Source of the DNA: CAZHNW01 sp942491575
GTDB lineage: Bacteria; Spirochaetota; UBA4802; UBA5550
DNA: 64,000 bases
Assembly: GCA_942491575.1 (NCBI GenBank)
Contig: CALOBT010000031.1
Coordinates: forward strand, 1,488,001-1,552,000
Reading direction: 5' to 3'
Shown here: in pieces, positions 7,908 through 16,201 of the stretch
Position numbering within the stretch: position 1 is the stretch's first letter
How the letters are laid out: every line of letters begins with the position of its first letter
Position numbers and translations under genes: made by a program
Notes under the pieces: generated by a model
Database searches by the model: none
Told to the model about the DNA's origin: nothing
The model's input: only the letters and a program-made list of their open reading frames with translations

Positions 7908-9330
7908 TATCATAATAATTGGAATTTATCTTGTTGTAATAAACGTTGTCGGCATTGCCTCCTCCAGGGCAAAAAATATGCAGGATTACTTCCTCGGGGG
8001 GAGGGAAGTCCCCTGGATTCTCGCATCCCTTTCAATAGTGGCAACGGAAACCAGCACCCTTACATTCATCTCAATTCCGGGACTGGCATATATCAGTGGT
8101 ACAGGATTTCTGCACGTTGCCCTCGGCTATATCGCAGGGAGGATATTTGTCGCTTTGGTATTACTTCCTGCATACTTCAAAGGTAATGCCCGTACAGTCT
8201 ACGAGTATCTTCAGCAGCGCTTTGGGGAAATGCCGCGCAGGGTAATTGCAGTAATTTTTCATATAACCAGGATACTGGCTGACGGGATACGCCTCTTTGC
8301 AACGGCGATTCCCCTTGCAATGCTTCTGGGTATGGACAACTACTGGCTGCCGGTGCTGTTAATTGGTCTTTCTACATTCATTTATACTTATTACGGGGGC
8401 ATTCGCTCGGTCATCGTGGTGGATACCATTCAGTTTTTTCTCTACCTTGCCTGTGCCGTGGGGGGGATATTCATCATTCTGAATATTACCGGTACCGGAT
8501 TCTTTAACTTCCTTTCTCAAATACCGATGGTTAAACTCTTTTCATTCTCTTCCGGCCTTGGAGGTGATCTGTTTTCTTCATATAATATATTTTCAGGATT
8601 GATTGGGGGAGCCTTCCTATCCGTGGCTTCACATGGTACCGATCATCTCATTGTGCAGCGGGTGCTCTCCTGCAGAAATATTGCCGCCGCCAAAAAGGCG
8701 ATGATCTGGAGCGGGGTTGCCGTATTTCTGCAGTTTTTCCTTTTTCTCCTTCTGGGGCTTTTTATTGTGGTCCCCCTCGAAGGGAAGGCCTTTTCGAGGC
8801 CCGATGAAATTATGCCCTGGTTTATTTTGAATCATGTACCTTCCGGTTTCAGGGGGGTAATGCTTGCGGGGATTTTTGCCGCGGCAATGTCTTCCCTGAG
8901 TTCTTCCATCAATTCCCTTTCCGCGTCAACCGCCATTGATATTCTGAAGCTGGATATGCAGGGATTGGATGATGCGCGGCAAATGCGCTTTGCAAAGGGT
9001 ATTGCCCTTTTCTGGACAGTTGTGCTGATAGCCTTCGCATCCCTTCTGGGAGGAACCAGTAAATCCCTTGTAGAGCTTGGCCTGGCCATTACATCTGTCA
9101 CCTATGGGGGTGTTCTGGGGCTTTTTATTATGGCACGGCTTTTTCCCGGCATGAGGGACGTGGTGGTTCTTTCCGGAATGATCACCGGTATTTTAACTGT
9201 AGCGATTGTCTTTTGCGCCAAAATACTGTTCTGGCCCTGGTTTGTTCCCCTTGGGTGTGCAGTTTCACTCTTGACATCAGGTGGGATATTATGTATATTG
9301 CAATTTAATAAATTACGAAAGAACAGTTAA
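7897..9330 (+). CDS. Sodium:solute symporter (SSS family), candidate MurNAc transporter
   Basis: A 477-residue polytopic protein with about 13 membrane helices and SSS signatures: GGREVPWILASLSIVATETS near the N-terminus, YTYYGGIRSVIVVDTIQFF, GTDHLIVQRVLSC and GIFAAAMSSLSSSINSLSAS. The family couples Na+ influx to uptake of sugars, amino acids or similar solutes. Its start lies inside the end of the NamZ gene. In Tannerella an SSS-type transporter (MurT) takes up MurNAc, so the overlap makes a muramic-acid substrate likely here; this is inference from context. Confidence 0.85.
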   Translation: MILDIIIIGIYLVVINVVGIASSRAKNMQDYFLGGREVPWILASLSIVATETSTLTFISIPGLAYISGTGFLHVALGYIAGRIFVALVLLPAYFKGNARTVYEYLQQRFGEMPRRVIAVIFHITRILADGIRLFATAIPLAMLLGMDNYWLPVLLIGLSTFIYTYYGGIRSVIVVDTIQFFLYLACAVGGIFIILNITGTGFFNFLSQIPMVKLFSFSSGLGGDLFSSYNIFSGLIGGAFLSVASHGTDHLIVQRVLSCRNIAAAKKAMIWSGVAVFLQFFLFLLLGLFIVVPLEGKAFSRPDEIMPWFILNHVPSGFRGVMLAGIFAAAMSSLSSSINSLSASTAIDILKLDMQGLDDARQMRFAKGIALFWTVVLIAFASLLGGTSKSLVELGLAITSVTYGGVLGLFIMARLFPGMRDVVVLSGMITGILTVAIVFCAKILFWPWFVPLGCAVSLLTSGGILCILQFNKLRKNS

Positions 9331-9369
9331 ATTAATTGATTAAAAAATGTATACTCAAAAGATTTTTGA

Positions 9370-9426
9370 TTGACAATGTTTTAAACGTGGTTAAGTTAAC
9401 ATGATTAACTGATTAGTTAACTAATC
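9370..9426 (+). promoter_or_regulatory. Promoter region with palindromic operator upstream of FN3 lipoprotein
   Basis: A consensus -35 box TTGACA (9370-9375) is followed by TAAGTT (9392-9397) as a weak -10. An imperfect repeat GTTAA-N5-TTAAC (9395-9409) and a perfect 16-bp palindrome GATTAGTTAACTAATC (9411-9426) lie over and just downstream of it, where a repressor would block transcription. Confidence 0.5.
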
Positions 9427-9465
9427 GATTTTGAACAAAATTATCTTCCTAACCGGAGATTGGTT

Positions 9466-11253
9466 ATGCAAATATTTAAAACTGTTATGAAAAAAATATT
9501 ACCCGCCATTATCGTCATTATAATATTATGCTTTATAGGGTGTATGCCCCCCGCTGCGGAAATTGAAACTGGAAATTCTGTCTCCGTGAGCGCCAAAGCA
9601 ACGGAGGGATATTTTTCTGACCGCGTAATGCTCAGCTGGTCAGAAACTCCCGAGACTCATAAATATATACTCTACCGGTCCGAATTTAAAGAGGGGCCAT
9701 ATGCGAAAGTAACTGAAGTGCTCCCCGGTGAAATGAAGAGCCGTGTAGAAAATGCGGAAATGCTTTTGGAAGTTCCCGTGGTTGAAGAACCCCCGGCTGA
9801 AACTGACCCTGACTATGTCGATCCGGTTTACCTTAATGTGCTTTATACCTCTTCAGTCGATCTCAGCGGAGAAAAATATATTCTGGCGGGACAGACGCCT
9901 GAATTGAGAATGATAATAGGATCCGGCCTGGAAGATGATGCAGAGTTTAATTTTGTTGCTTCCTTCCCCAGCGGGGTAGTCGATTTTATTACCGCCTTCA
10001 CATGGGGGGGCTATACCATCGGACAAATTGCCAGTTTTATCAACAGTGCGGCAAACAGGGCAATCTGTGAAGTGTCTGAAGACGGTAAATATCTGAAATT
10101 TTCAAGCTCATGGGGCCCCATTGTTTTTAAGAATAAAACAAATTCCCTCTCCTATTCTCCCATAGATTATTTCATTAAAGACGGGGTGGGGAAAAATGAT
10201 GTCCTGATTGCCAACAAAGACGGTATTCAGGTAATGAGTGAATCCGCCTACAATGATGCAATTGCCGCCCTGGATGAGAACGATGATCCGTTGGGACTGG
10301 CGGCCTTTTTTGGTGCAGAACCTGAACCAGAGGAAGAACCTGCAGATACGGGTCCCGAGATGATTGCCAGAATATTCAATGAGGGAGACGCCTTCTATCA
10401 CGATGATATAAATAACGAGACTGGTAAACATTATTTTTACCGGGTCCAGGCATTACGTGAAAACGGTACCCAGGTCAGTTTGAGCAACTGTACCGAGGGG
10501 TATAAAGTTTCCGCCACTGCATCGAAGGCTCCGCAAAATCTCGTTGTCAGTGCCGGAGAATTCAGCGATAAAACTGTTCTATCATGGGAACCCGTGTCCG
10601 GTACAGGCATAACATACAAAGTATACCGTACCCTTGCCTATCCCGGTACATTTGATTCATCAAGTCCGCTGGCAGAGAATTTAACTGAAACCACCTTTGA
10701 AGATAACACTGTGAAGGGCGGAAAATTTCTTTATCGCGTAGTGGCCTTTAATGATGCAGGCGAAGAGGGAAGGCCCAGCGAAAATGCCGTTGGATACAGA
10801 GCGGTTACCAATAAAGAATTTCTTCATATAGCATACTATGAAACCGTTGAAGCGGAAAAACGTACCGCCCAGGCATTGGGGAAACCGAGGGTTGCTGATT
10901 ATGCCAGCGGGGCAAATGCAAATCTCGATATTTTTGGTTACCAGAGTGGTAAGGTAAACTATACCCTGAAAGTAAATGTTTCATCCATGAGCGGTACCGG
11001 GACCTGGACCTTCTCAGATTACTGTAACTTCAGTGTTGTTCTTAATGGAAATAATTCAATGGATAGTGATTCCAGTAAGGATGGTGATATCCGGGGACGC
11101 GTAGAAGTTTCCGGAATTTACACCGGTTACTTTGACTACTTCGCGCATGTAGACGGTGGGGATGTTGCCTCGGGATATTTTATGGTCTCCCAGGATGGCG
11201 GTGCAGAAGAAAGAATCGACTGGACCACTGATTTTAACTCTTCTCCCAATTAA
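9466..11253 (+). CDS. Surface lipoprotein with two fibronectin type III domains
   Basis: ATG 9466 is preferred over TTG 9460 because GGAG lies seven bases before it. The N-terminus is a lipoprotein signal ending in the lipobox FIGC (LCFIGCMPP). Two FN3-like domains can be seen: VSVSAKATEGYFSDRVMLSW...YILYRSE near the N-terminus and APQNLVVSAGEFSDKTVLSW...YKVYRT near residues 355-450. Between them is an unassigned acidic region with an EPEPEEEP stretch. The C-terminal third (about 475-595) is beta-rich and unassigned. The distal CsgG-barrel gene begins 17 nt after its stop, so the two are probably cotranscribed. Envelope role inferred; no enzyme motif seen. Confidence 0.78.
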   Translation: MQIFKTVMKKILPAIIVIIILCFIGCMPPAAEIETGNSVSVSAKATEGYFSDRVMLSWSETPETHKYILYRSEFKEGPYAKVTEVLPGEMKSRVENAEMLLEVPVVEEPPAETDPDYVDPVYLNVLYTSSVDLSGEKYILAGQTPELRMIIGSGLEDDAEFNFVASFPSGVVDFITAFTWGGYTIGQIASFINSAANRAICEVSEDGKYLKFSSSWGPIVFKNKTNSLSYSPIDYFIKDGVGKNDVLIANKDGIQVMSESAYNDAIAALDENDDPLGLAAFFGAEPEPEEEPADTGPEMIARIFNEGDAFYHDDINNETGKHYFYRVQALRENGTQVSLSNCTEGYKVSATASKAPQNLVVSAGEFSDKTVLSWEPVSGTGITYKVYRTLAYPGTFDSSSPLAENLTETTFEDNTVKGGKFLYRVVAFNDAGEEGRPSENAVGYRAVTNKEFLHIAYYETVEAEKRTAQALGKPRVADYASGANANLDIFGYQSGKVNYTLKVNVSSMSGTGTWTFSDYCNFSVVLNGNNSMDSDSSKDGDIRGRVEVSGIYTGYFDYFAHVDGGDVASGYFMVSQDGGAEERIDWTTDFNSSPN

Positions 11254-11270
11254 TTAATAAGAAGTTAAAT

Positions 11271-12572
11271 ATGAAACGAATTATATCAATAATAACAGTT
11301 ATTCTTGTCTGTTTTGCAGCGACAGGTCTTTTTTCAGAGGAAGCTATTCTTTTTAAAAAGAAACCTGTGACAAAAAGTTCAAAACAAAATTCAAAATCAA
11401 CCATTACAAAAAAGAAAATTTCAAGTACCGTTTCCAGGGATAAACTAAAAAAAAGTATTTCGAACCTGGTGGATTCTGTGGTTAGGGATATCCCCGCCAA
11501 TGGAAAGAAAACCAGGGTGATTATCCCTAATTTTGATAGAATAAACGATGACAGGTCTCAGAGAAATTTTAATTATGCTTTCCTGGATATGCTGAGTTCC
11601 AGAATAAGCGGTAAAAAAAGTTACCAGGTGCTTGAACGGGATGCTGTTGATGAAATTCTTGATACACTGGATCTCGATACAAGGGGGCTCTACGGATCGA
11701 AGAAAGAAGCCGCCCTCGGCAAGATGGTTGATGCGGATTATATAATCATCGGTCAGTTGAAAATGAGTGCCGATGAATCCAGGGAATATATAAAAATTAA
11801 GGTAATAGATGTCAAAGGAGGAGGGATCCTTTCTGAAAAAAAGACCCAGTTTGACCGTTTAACCTTCGGAGAAGCGAGTCGTGATTTTTTAATTGAAAAG
11901 GATTCATATGAATATATCCCACCGTACCTTCGATTTACTGCAGGTATGGAGTACTATCAGCATGTTACTACCACGCATTTTAAAAACAAGGCCGGTGATC
12001 TCGGTTTCAATCTCGGTGTGGTTTTTGATCTGAACAAGACACATAGCTTTCAGGTACTGACAAATGTAATTTTCAACATGGCTGGAATGTTTGAATATGA
12101 TAATCGGGATATTGATATCCCCGGTGAGGATATAAAAGATAAGGTTATTTCGGCTGTAGATTTTACTACTACTATTGAATATCAAATGGGGTATGGTTAT
12201 ATTTTTAAACCCTTTAGGATGGTATATATCAGGCCCAGTATTTTTCTCGGCTACAACTATACTCAGTATAATTTCAAGCATCTCTACCTTCAAGAACCAG
12301 TTGCAGGAATAGGAAGCGACGAAGATAGCATGACTGTTCAATATAAAGGAGAGGGGATGGAGAGTGCCACCTCGTACCTGATAAACGGAACATTGGATTT
12401 TTTAATTAACTATAACAGCCGTCTTTCCTACTACGTTTCCTTCGGGTATAAGTTCATATTTAATTTCTTTCAGGATACCTGGAATAGTCCTGACTATGAC
12501 GGAGCGGCGGGAACTTATGATGCAATTCTTTCCGGTGTCACCATGCGAGGCGGTGTCTCTTTTTATCTATAA
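11271..12572 (+). CDS. CsgG-like domain fused to a C-terminal beta-barrel
   Basis: A 433-residue exported protein. Residues 1-22 are a signal peptide (cleavage near LFS-EE), followed by a Lys/Ser-rich linker to about 65. About 70-200 is a CsgG/TolB-N-like domain: TRVIIPNFDRIN, then LLSSRISG and YQVLERDAVDEILDTLDL, then MVDADYIIIGQLK. The remaining about 220 residues show amphipathic strands typical of an outer-membrane barrel (LRFTAGMEYYQH, LGFNLGVVFDLN, YIRPSIFLGYNYT, MRGGVSFYL), ending in an aromatic-containing C-terminus. CsgG proper forms a pore by itself, so adding a barrel is unusual. Probably an operon with the lipoprotein upstream. Confidence 0.7.
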   Translation: MKRIISIITVILVCFAATGLFSEEAILFKKKPVTKSSKQNSKSTITKKKISSTVSRDKLKKSISNLVDSVVRDIPANGKKTRVIIPNFDRINDDRSQRNFNYAFLDMLSSRISGKKSYQVLERDAVDEILDTLDLDTRGLYGSKKEAALGKMVDADYIIIGQLKMSADESREYIKIKVIDVKGGGILSEKKTQFDRLTFGEASRDFLIEKDSYEYIPPYLRFTAGMEYYQHVTTTHFKNKAGDLGFNLGVVFDLNKTHSFQVLTNVIFNMAGMFEYDNRDIDIPGEDIKDKVISAVDFTTTIEYQMGYGYIFKPFRMVYIRPSIFLGYNYTQYNFKHLYLQEPVAGIGSDEDSMTVQYKGEGMESATSYLINGTLDFLINYNSRLSYYVSFGYKFIFNFFQDTWNSPDYDGAAGTYDAILSGVTMRGGVSFYL

Positions 12573-12582
12573 AAATACTCGA

Positions 12583-13533
12583 CTACTCAGAGAGATCTTC
12601 TATTATTTTTAAGGAAGAGTAGGGGGCATCGCTGAGAGATTCAGGATTTCTGTTGAAGATAAGGATTACCTCGGTGCGGTAATCCTTTTTAATTATAAAG
12701 TAGTACTCTCCCGCAAGTTTTCTGACAAGATCAATACCGCGTCCGGTTTCAGAGACCATATTGCTGATATCCTTTCCCTTTTCTACCGCCTCAGATAACA
12801 GGTTTTCCTGTGTTATGACATTGTTAATGCTGTCGAGGATCCGCATTTTTGTTAACCGGCCGTTATAGTCAGTGATGGAAATGGCAAAGAACTCATTGTT
12901 GTAACCAAAATGAATTTCTACAACTTCATCATTTTTTAATTCTACGGGCTGACGCAGTTCTTTTTCAGTAGTGAGGCCATGGGAATGATAAACTGCGTTT
13001 ATTGCAAGTTCATTCAATACCAGGTTAAGGGCCATTTTATTTGGAATGTTTATTCCTGATTCTACAAAATCAGAGATGAGGGTAGAGATTGCCTTTTGTA
13101 TCTGGCGTGAAGTTGTTATTCTTATTCTTTTCAACTGAGAAACATCAGTCAGGTAGTTGCTGATGCCAAAAATTTCTTTTTTAACAATCAGTTTCCCCGC
13201 CAGATTAATGAGTTCATTCTCTCGAAGAGGTTTGCAGAGTACATTCCCAATACCTTCCCTGAAGATACTCTCGAAAAATATATCCAGGTTTTTATCCGTA
13301 ATCATGATAGTGGGGATATAGGGGTAATTACTGGTCATATAATTGTACAGATCGAATGAATTGTCTCCGGGAAGTTCCACTTCTGAAATAACGAGATCGA
13401 AATCATAAGCCTTTAATTTTGACATGGCATCAAAGGCGTTTTCGCAGGTGGTTACCTGGAAATTGTTGCGTATTAACATTTTCTCAATGTCATTTTTATA
13501 TTCAGTAAAATCTACGATGAGAACGTGGTGCAT
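12583..13533 (-). CDS. Degenerate receiver domain fused to a GHKL (RsbW-like) ATPase domain
   Basis: Start taken at ATG 13533 (MHHVLIVDF); GTG 13548 is an in-frame alternative. Residues 1-118 are a receiver domain, but the phosphoacceptor Asp is replaced by Glu (DLVISEVELPG, E51) and only one N-terminal acidic residue (D8) remains; the KP pair (K101) is kept. About 120-315 is a histidine-kinase-like ATPase domain with N-box NLVLNELAINAVYHS (N174, N179), G1 box ITDYNGRL and G2 box ETGRGIDLVRKL. There is no dimerisation/histidine domain, so it resembles anti-sigma or serine-kinase switch proteins. The Glu may mimic a permanently phosphorylated state. Partners are unknown; two PP2C-type receptors lie elsewhere in the window. 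Confidence 0.8.
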   Translation of the reverse strand: MHHVLIVDFTEYKNDIEKMLIRNNFQVTTCENAFDAMSKLKAYDFDLVISEVELPGDNSFDLYNYMTSNYPYIPTIMITDKNLDIFFESIFREGIGNVLCKPLRENELINLAGKLIVKKEIFGISNYLTDVSQLKRIRITTSRQIQKAISTLISDFVESGINIPNKMALNLVLNELAINAVYHSHGLTTEKELRQPVELKNDEVVEIHFGYNNEFFAISITDYNGRLTKMRILDSINNVITQENLLSEAVEKGKDISNMVSETGRGIDLVRKLAGEYYFIIKKDYRTEVILIFNRNPESLSDAPYSSLKIIEDLSE

Positions 13534-13658
13534 TGTTTTACCTGTCACTAAGCTTTACTTTTAGAGAATGTTGCTGTTTTCATATCCCCGATGATAAAAT
13601 TTTGCAAGAAATAAAATTGGATATTTTTAAAAACTTTGCTGGCTTTATGGAAATTATA

Positions 13659-13687
13659 ATGACAAAATATACTTATAGTGATATATT
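13659..13687 (+). promoter_or_regulatory. Sigma70-type promoter for the exported orphan at 13719
   Basis: ATGACA (13659-13664) and TATATT (13682-13687) are separated by 17 bp, which would give a short leader of about 25 nt before the GGGAGG-preceded ATG at 13719. Confidence 0.45.
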
Positions 13688-13718
13688 TTTAGTAAATTCG
13701 GACTATTGGGAGGCTCTA

Positions 13719-14441
13719 ATGAAGGGACGCTTTAAAGCTTTCTGTATTTTGGTAGTTATAATAGTCACATTGCCAATATTTGCACAACAAAATACAGGTA
13801 AAGCAAAAAAATACAGCCTGCAGTCAGATGTTCTAATTCAGCAGGGAAAGGAACTGGATAGGGAGATTGCAGTATTAAATATCAAGATCCAGGAGGTTAT
13901 TAAGAAGTTTGATCTTCTCAATACCAAGGATATCAGGATTGTTCCTTACCAGACCCAGTATATTCTCGGGAAAGATTATATTCAGATGGAAAAACATCGT
14001 TTTATTAAAACTACTATCCTCAAAAATAATATTGCCGGAATAAAAGATGTAGTGGGTATAAGAACAAAAACTATTAAAATCTTCGTCAGTGGCGGTACTA
14101 TTACTAAAACCGAATCGAAAATATACGAACGTTATTACAATAGTGGTGAAACAACAGAAGTTTTAATCGTTGATCCATCTCCTTCAACTGAAGATACCAA
14201 AGATATTCTTTTTACCCACCGTTATAAGGGAAGGATTGTTTTGGATAAAAAAAAGCTCGGTGATGTGAAAAACACAACGGCATCACCGGTGAGGAATCAG
14301 TTAAAGAGAGAATTCCTCATTCCGCATTTGAATATATTTTATAACAGTGTAGTTTTTATCGCAGAAGCATATTATAAATCTTTAAAAGATGCCGATCAGA
14401 ATATGTCTGAATTCTTGAAGAAAAGCGCGAAATTTCAATAA
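13719..14441 (+). CDS. Exported protein of unknown function
   Basis: The frame is open from 13533, but ATG 13719 has GGGAGG six bases upstream and begins a clear signal peptide (MKGRFKAFCILVVIIVTLPIFA-QQ), giving 240 residues. The mature part is hydrophilic, with an early helix (LIQQGKELDREIAVLNIKIQ, possible coiled coil) and later beta-rich stretches. I recognise no family. It stands alone between a divergent regulatory gene and the mgtE gene and is followed by a terminator-like hairpin. Probably periplasmic. Confidence 0.65.
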   Translation: MKGRFKAFCILVVIIVTLPIFAQQNTGKAKKYSLQSDVLIQQGKELDREIAVLNIKIQEVIKKFDLLNTKDIRIVPYQTQYILGKDYIQMEKHRFIKTTILKNNIAGIKDVVGIRTKTIKIFVSGGTITKTESKIYERYYNSGETTEVLIVDPSPSTEDTKDILFTHRYKGRIVLDKKKLGDVKNTTASPVRNQLKREFLIPHLNIFYNSVVFIAEAYYKSLKDADQNMSEFLKKSAKFQ

Positions 14442-14468
14442 TCTAATCAGAAATATTTGACTGATGTG

Positions 14469-14504
14469 AGGGCTGACGTAATTATGTGCAGCCCTTACTT
14501 TTGT
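14469..14504 (+). terminator. Terminator-like hairpin
   Basis: Arms AGGGCTG (14469-14475) and CAGCCCT (14489-14495) with a 13-nt loop are followed by TACTTTTGT. It lies 27 nt after the stop of the exported orphan, so it probably separates that transcript from mgtE. Confidence 0.55.
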
Positions 14505-14663
14505 CAAAAAGGGTTGACAGAAGAAGTGTCCGGAAGAGAATCTTCTTCTTCCCGATATTATTAATATCCGGCTGTACTTTTGCAGTATAACTTTCAAAAA
14601 TGTTTGATATTTCGGCATATATGCCACTCTGTTACTATCTCTCGACTGTCCAGGAGTGCTACA

Positions 14664-16040
14664 ATGAAAAATCCAATTATAATACCGGAACTGCGGGAAC
14701 TCCTGAAAAAAAAGAAATTTAATGTTCTAAAATCATTTCTTGAAGAGAGTCACCCCAAGGAAATTGCGGAATACCTCGGCTTGATGAATCCTGATGAGAT
14801 CTGGCGGCTTCTGAACCAGGTTAATATCTATATCAGAACCGATATTTTTAAATATCTGGATATAGACGTTCAGGCTGAAATGGTTGCCGGCAGTATGAGA
14901 AAAAACGTTACGGAACTGCTCAGTGAGATGTCTCCTGACGATAGAGCGGACCTGTTTCAGCATCTTGAAAAAAATGTCGCCGATCGTCTCCTGTTATATC
15001 TCCCGATTCCAGAACGAACGGATATTATTAAACTTACCTCGTACCGGGTCGAAACTGCCGGTGCAATAATGACCACCGACTGTGCTACTTTGAATGAAAA
15101 TCTCACAGTTGAAGAGGCAATAAGAAAAATACGCAGAGAAGCTCCTTCTAAGGAAACAATATATTATATCTATATCATTGATAATGAAGAGAAACTTATC
15201 GGATTTATTTCTCTTCAAAAATTGATTCTTGCCCGCCCTAGGCAGAAAATTAAAAATATAATGAAAAAGGATATAATCTATGCCTATACTGATGACGACC
15301 AGGAAAATACTGCACAGCTGATTGAAGAATATGACCTGATCGCCCTTCCAATTGTGGATCGGAGTGAGCGCCTTGCTGGTATTGTTACATATGATGATGC
15401 CATTGATATTATCCGGGATGAGGAAACTGAGGACCTCGAAAAATTGATGGCTATCAGCGGCGGGGTAGAGGAAAAAAGCTATCTTGAAGTCCCTGCATTT
15501 GTCCATTTCAAGAAAAGGGCATTCTGGGTTATTATTCTCGCCTTTTTTGGTTTGTTGACGGGACTGATAGTTGAAGCCTTTCAGGATACACTGCAGGCAT
15601 TGATAATATTGACATTTTACATTCCCCTTCTGAATGCCGCAGGCGGAAATACCGGTTCTCAATCGGCTACAGTGGTTCTCCGATCTTTAACATTAAATGA
15701 GTTGTACCCGAGGGATATAATTAAGGTCATAAAAAAGGAATTTGCCATAAGTTTTCTCCTCTCAATCTGTCTAGGGATTATGACTTTTTTTCGCGTTTAT
15801 TTATTTCCCGCCACGGGGATTCCGGGAAATATAACAATGCTGAGTGTTTCCCTTGTTATTGGCATCAGCCTTGCTCTCCAGGTTCTCTGGTCGACTATTT
15901 TCGGGGCGATTGTTCCCCTCATGGCCACGCGTTTAAAGCTCGATCCTGCCGTAGTATCTTCTCCTCTGCTTACTACTTTTGTGGATATGGGGGGGATTGT
16001 AATCTACTTTACTACTGCGAAAATTATTCTGGGAATTTAA
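14664..16040 (+). CDS. mgtE: MgtE-type magnesium transporter
   Basis: The start is placed at ATG 14664, with AGGAG seven bases upstream; the frame extends further 5' without a usable signal (458 residues). Domains in order: an N-terminal superhelical MgtE_N domain (about 1-130, ESHPKEIAEYLGLMNPDEIW, LLSEMSPDDRADLFQHL), a CBS pair (about 135-255, including IMTTDCATLNENLTVEEAI and YDLIALPIVDRSERLAGIVT), a plug helix (EDLEKLMAISGG) and a five-helix membrane domain with the ion-pathway motif NAAGGNTGSQ. All parts expected of a gated Mg2+ channel are present. No M-box-like leader was recognised in the 220 nt upstream. Confidence 0.93.
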   Translation: MKNPIIIPELRELLKKKKFNVLKSFLEESHPKEIAEYLGLMNPDEIWRLLNQVNIYIRTDIFKYLDIDVQAEMVAGSMRKNVTELLSEMSPDDRADLFQHLEKNVADRLLLYLPIPERTDIIKLTSYRVETAGAIMTTDCATLNENLTVEEAIRKIRREAPSKETIYYIYIIDNEEKLIGFISLQKLILARPRQKIKNIMKKDIIYAYTDDDQENTAQLIEEYDLIALPIVDRSERLAGIVTYDDAIDIIRDEETEDLEKLMAISGGVEEKSYLEVPAFVHFKKRAFWVIILAFFGLLTGLIVEAFQDTLQALIILTFYIPLLNAAGGNTGSQSATVVLRSLTLNELYPRDIIKVIKKEFAISFLLSICLGIMTFFRVYLFPATGIPGNITMLSVSLVIGISLALQVLWSTIFGAIVPLMATRLKLDPAVVSSPLLTTFVDMGGIVIYFTTAKIILGI

Positions 16041-16085
16041 TGTTTATGATGTTATAAGGAATCTATTTGAAAAAAATGTCGCCTG

Positions 16086-16201
16086 CTGGAAAGTGATTGG
16101 GGCTTTTTAAATTTTAGAAAAACAGGATCTCATAAAATTCAAGCGGACATATATGATTCTTATATTTTTAACCTTTTGCATGCACACTTTCCAGTGAAAG
16201 T
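16086..16201. repeat. Inverted repeats between convergent mgtE and tgt
   Basis: CTGGAAAGTG (16086-16095) is repeated inverted as CACTTTCCAG (16185-16194), and the latter also forms a local hairpin ACTTTC-cagt-GAAAGT (16186-16201) directly behind the stop of the leftward tgt gene. The local hairpin is a plausible 3' end for tgt; the long-range pairing is an alternative structure. Confidence 0.4.

Noticed and set aside
14442..14663. M-box riboswitch in front of mgtE
   Set aside because: Only a simple terminator hairpin is visible; none of the conserved M-box blocks could be found.
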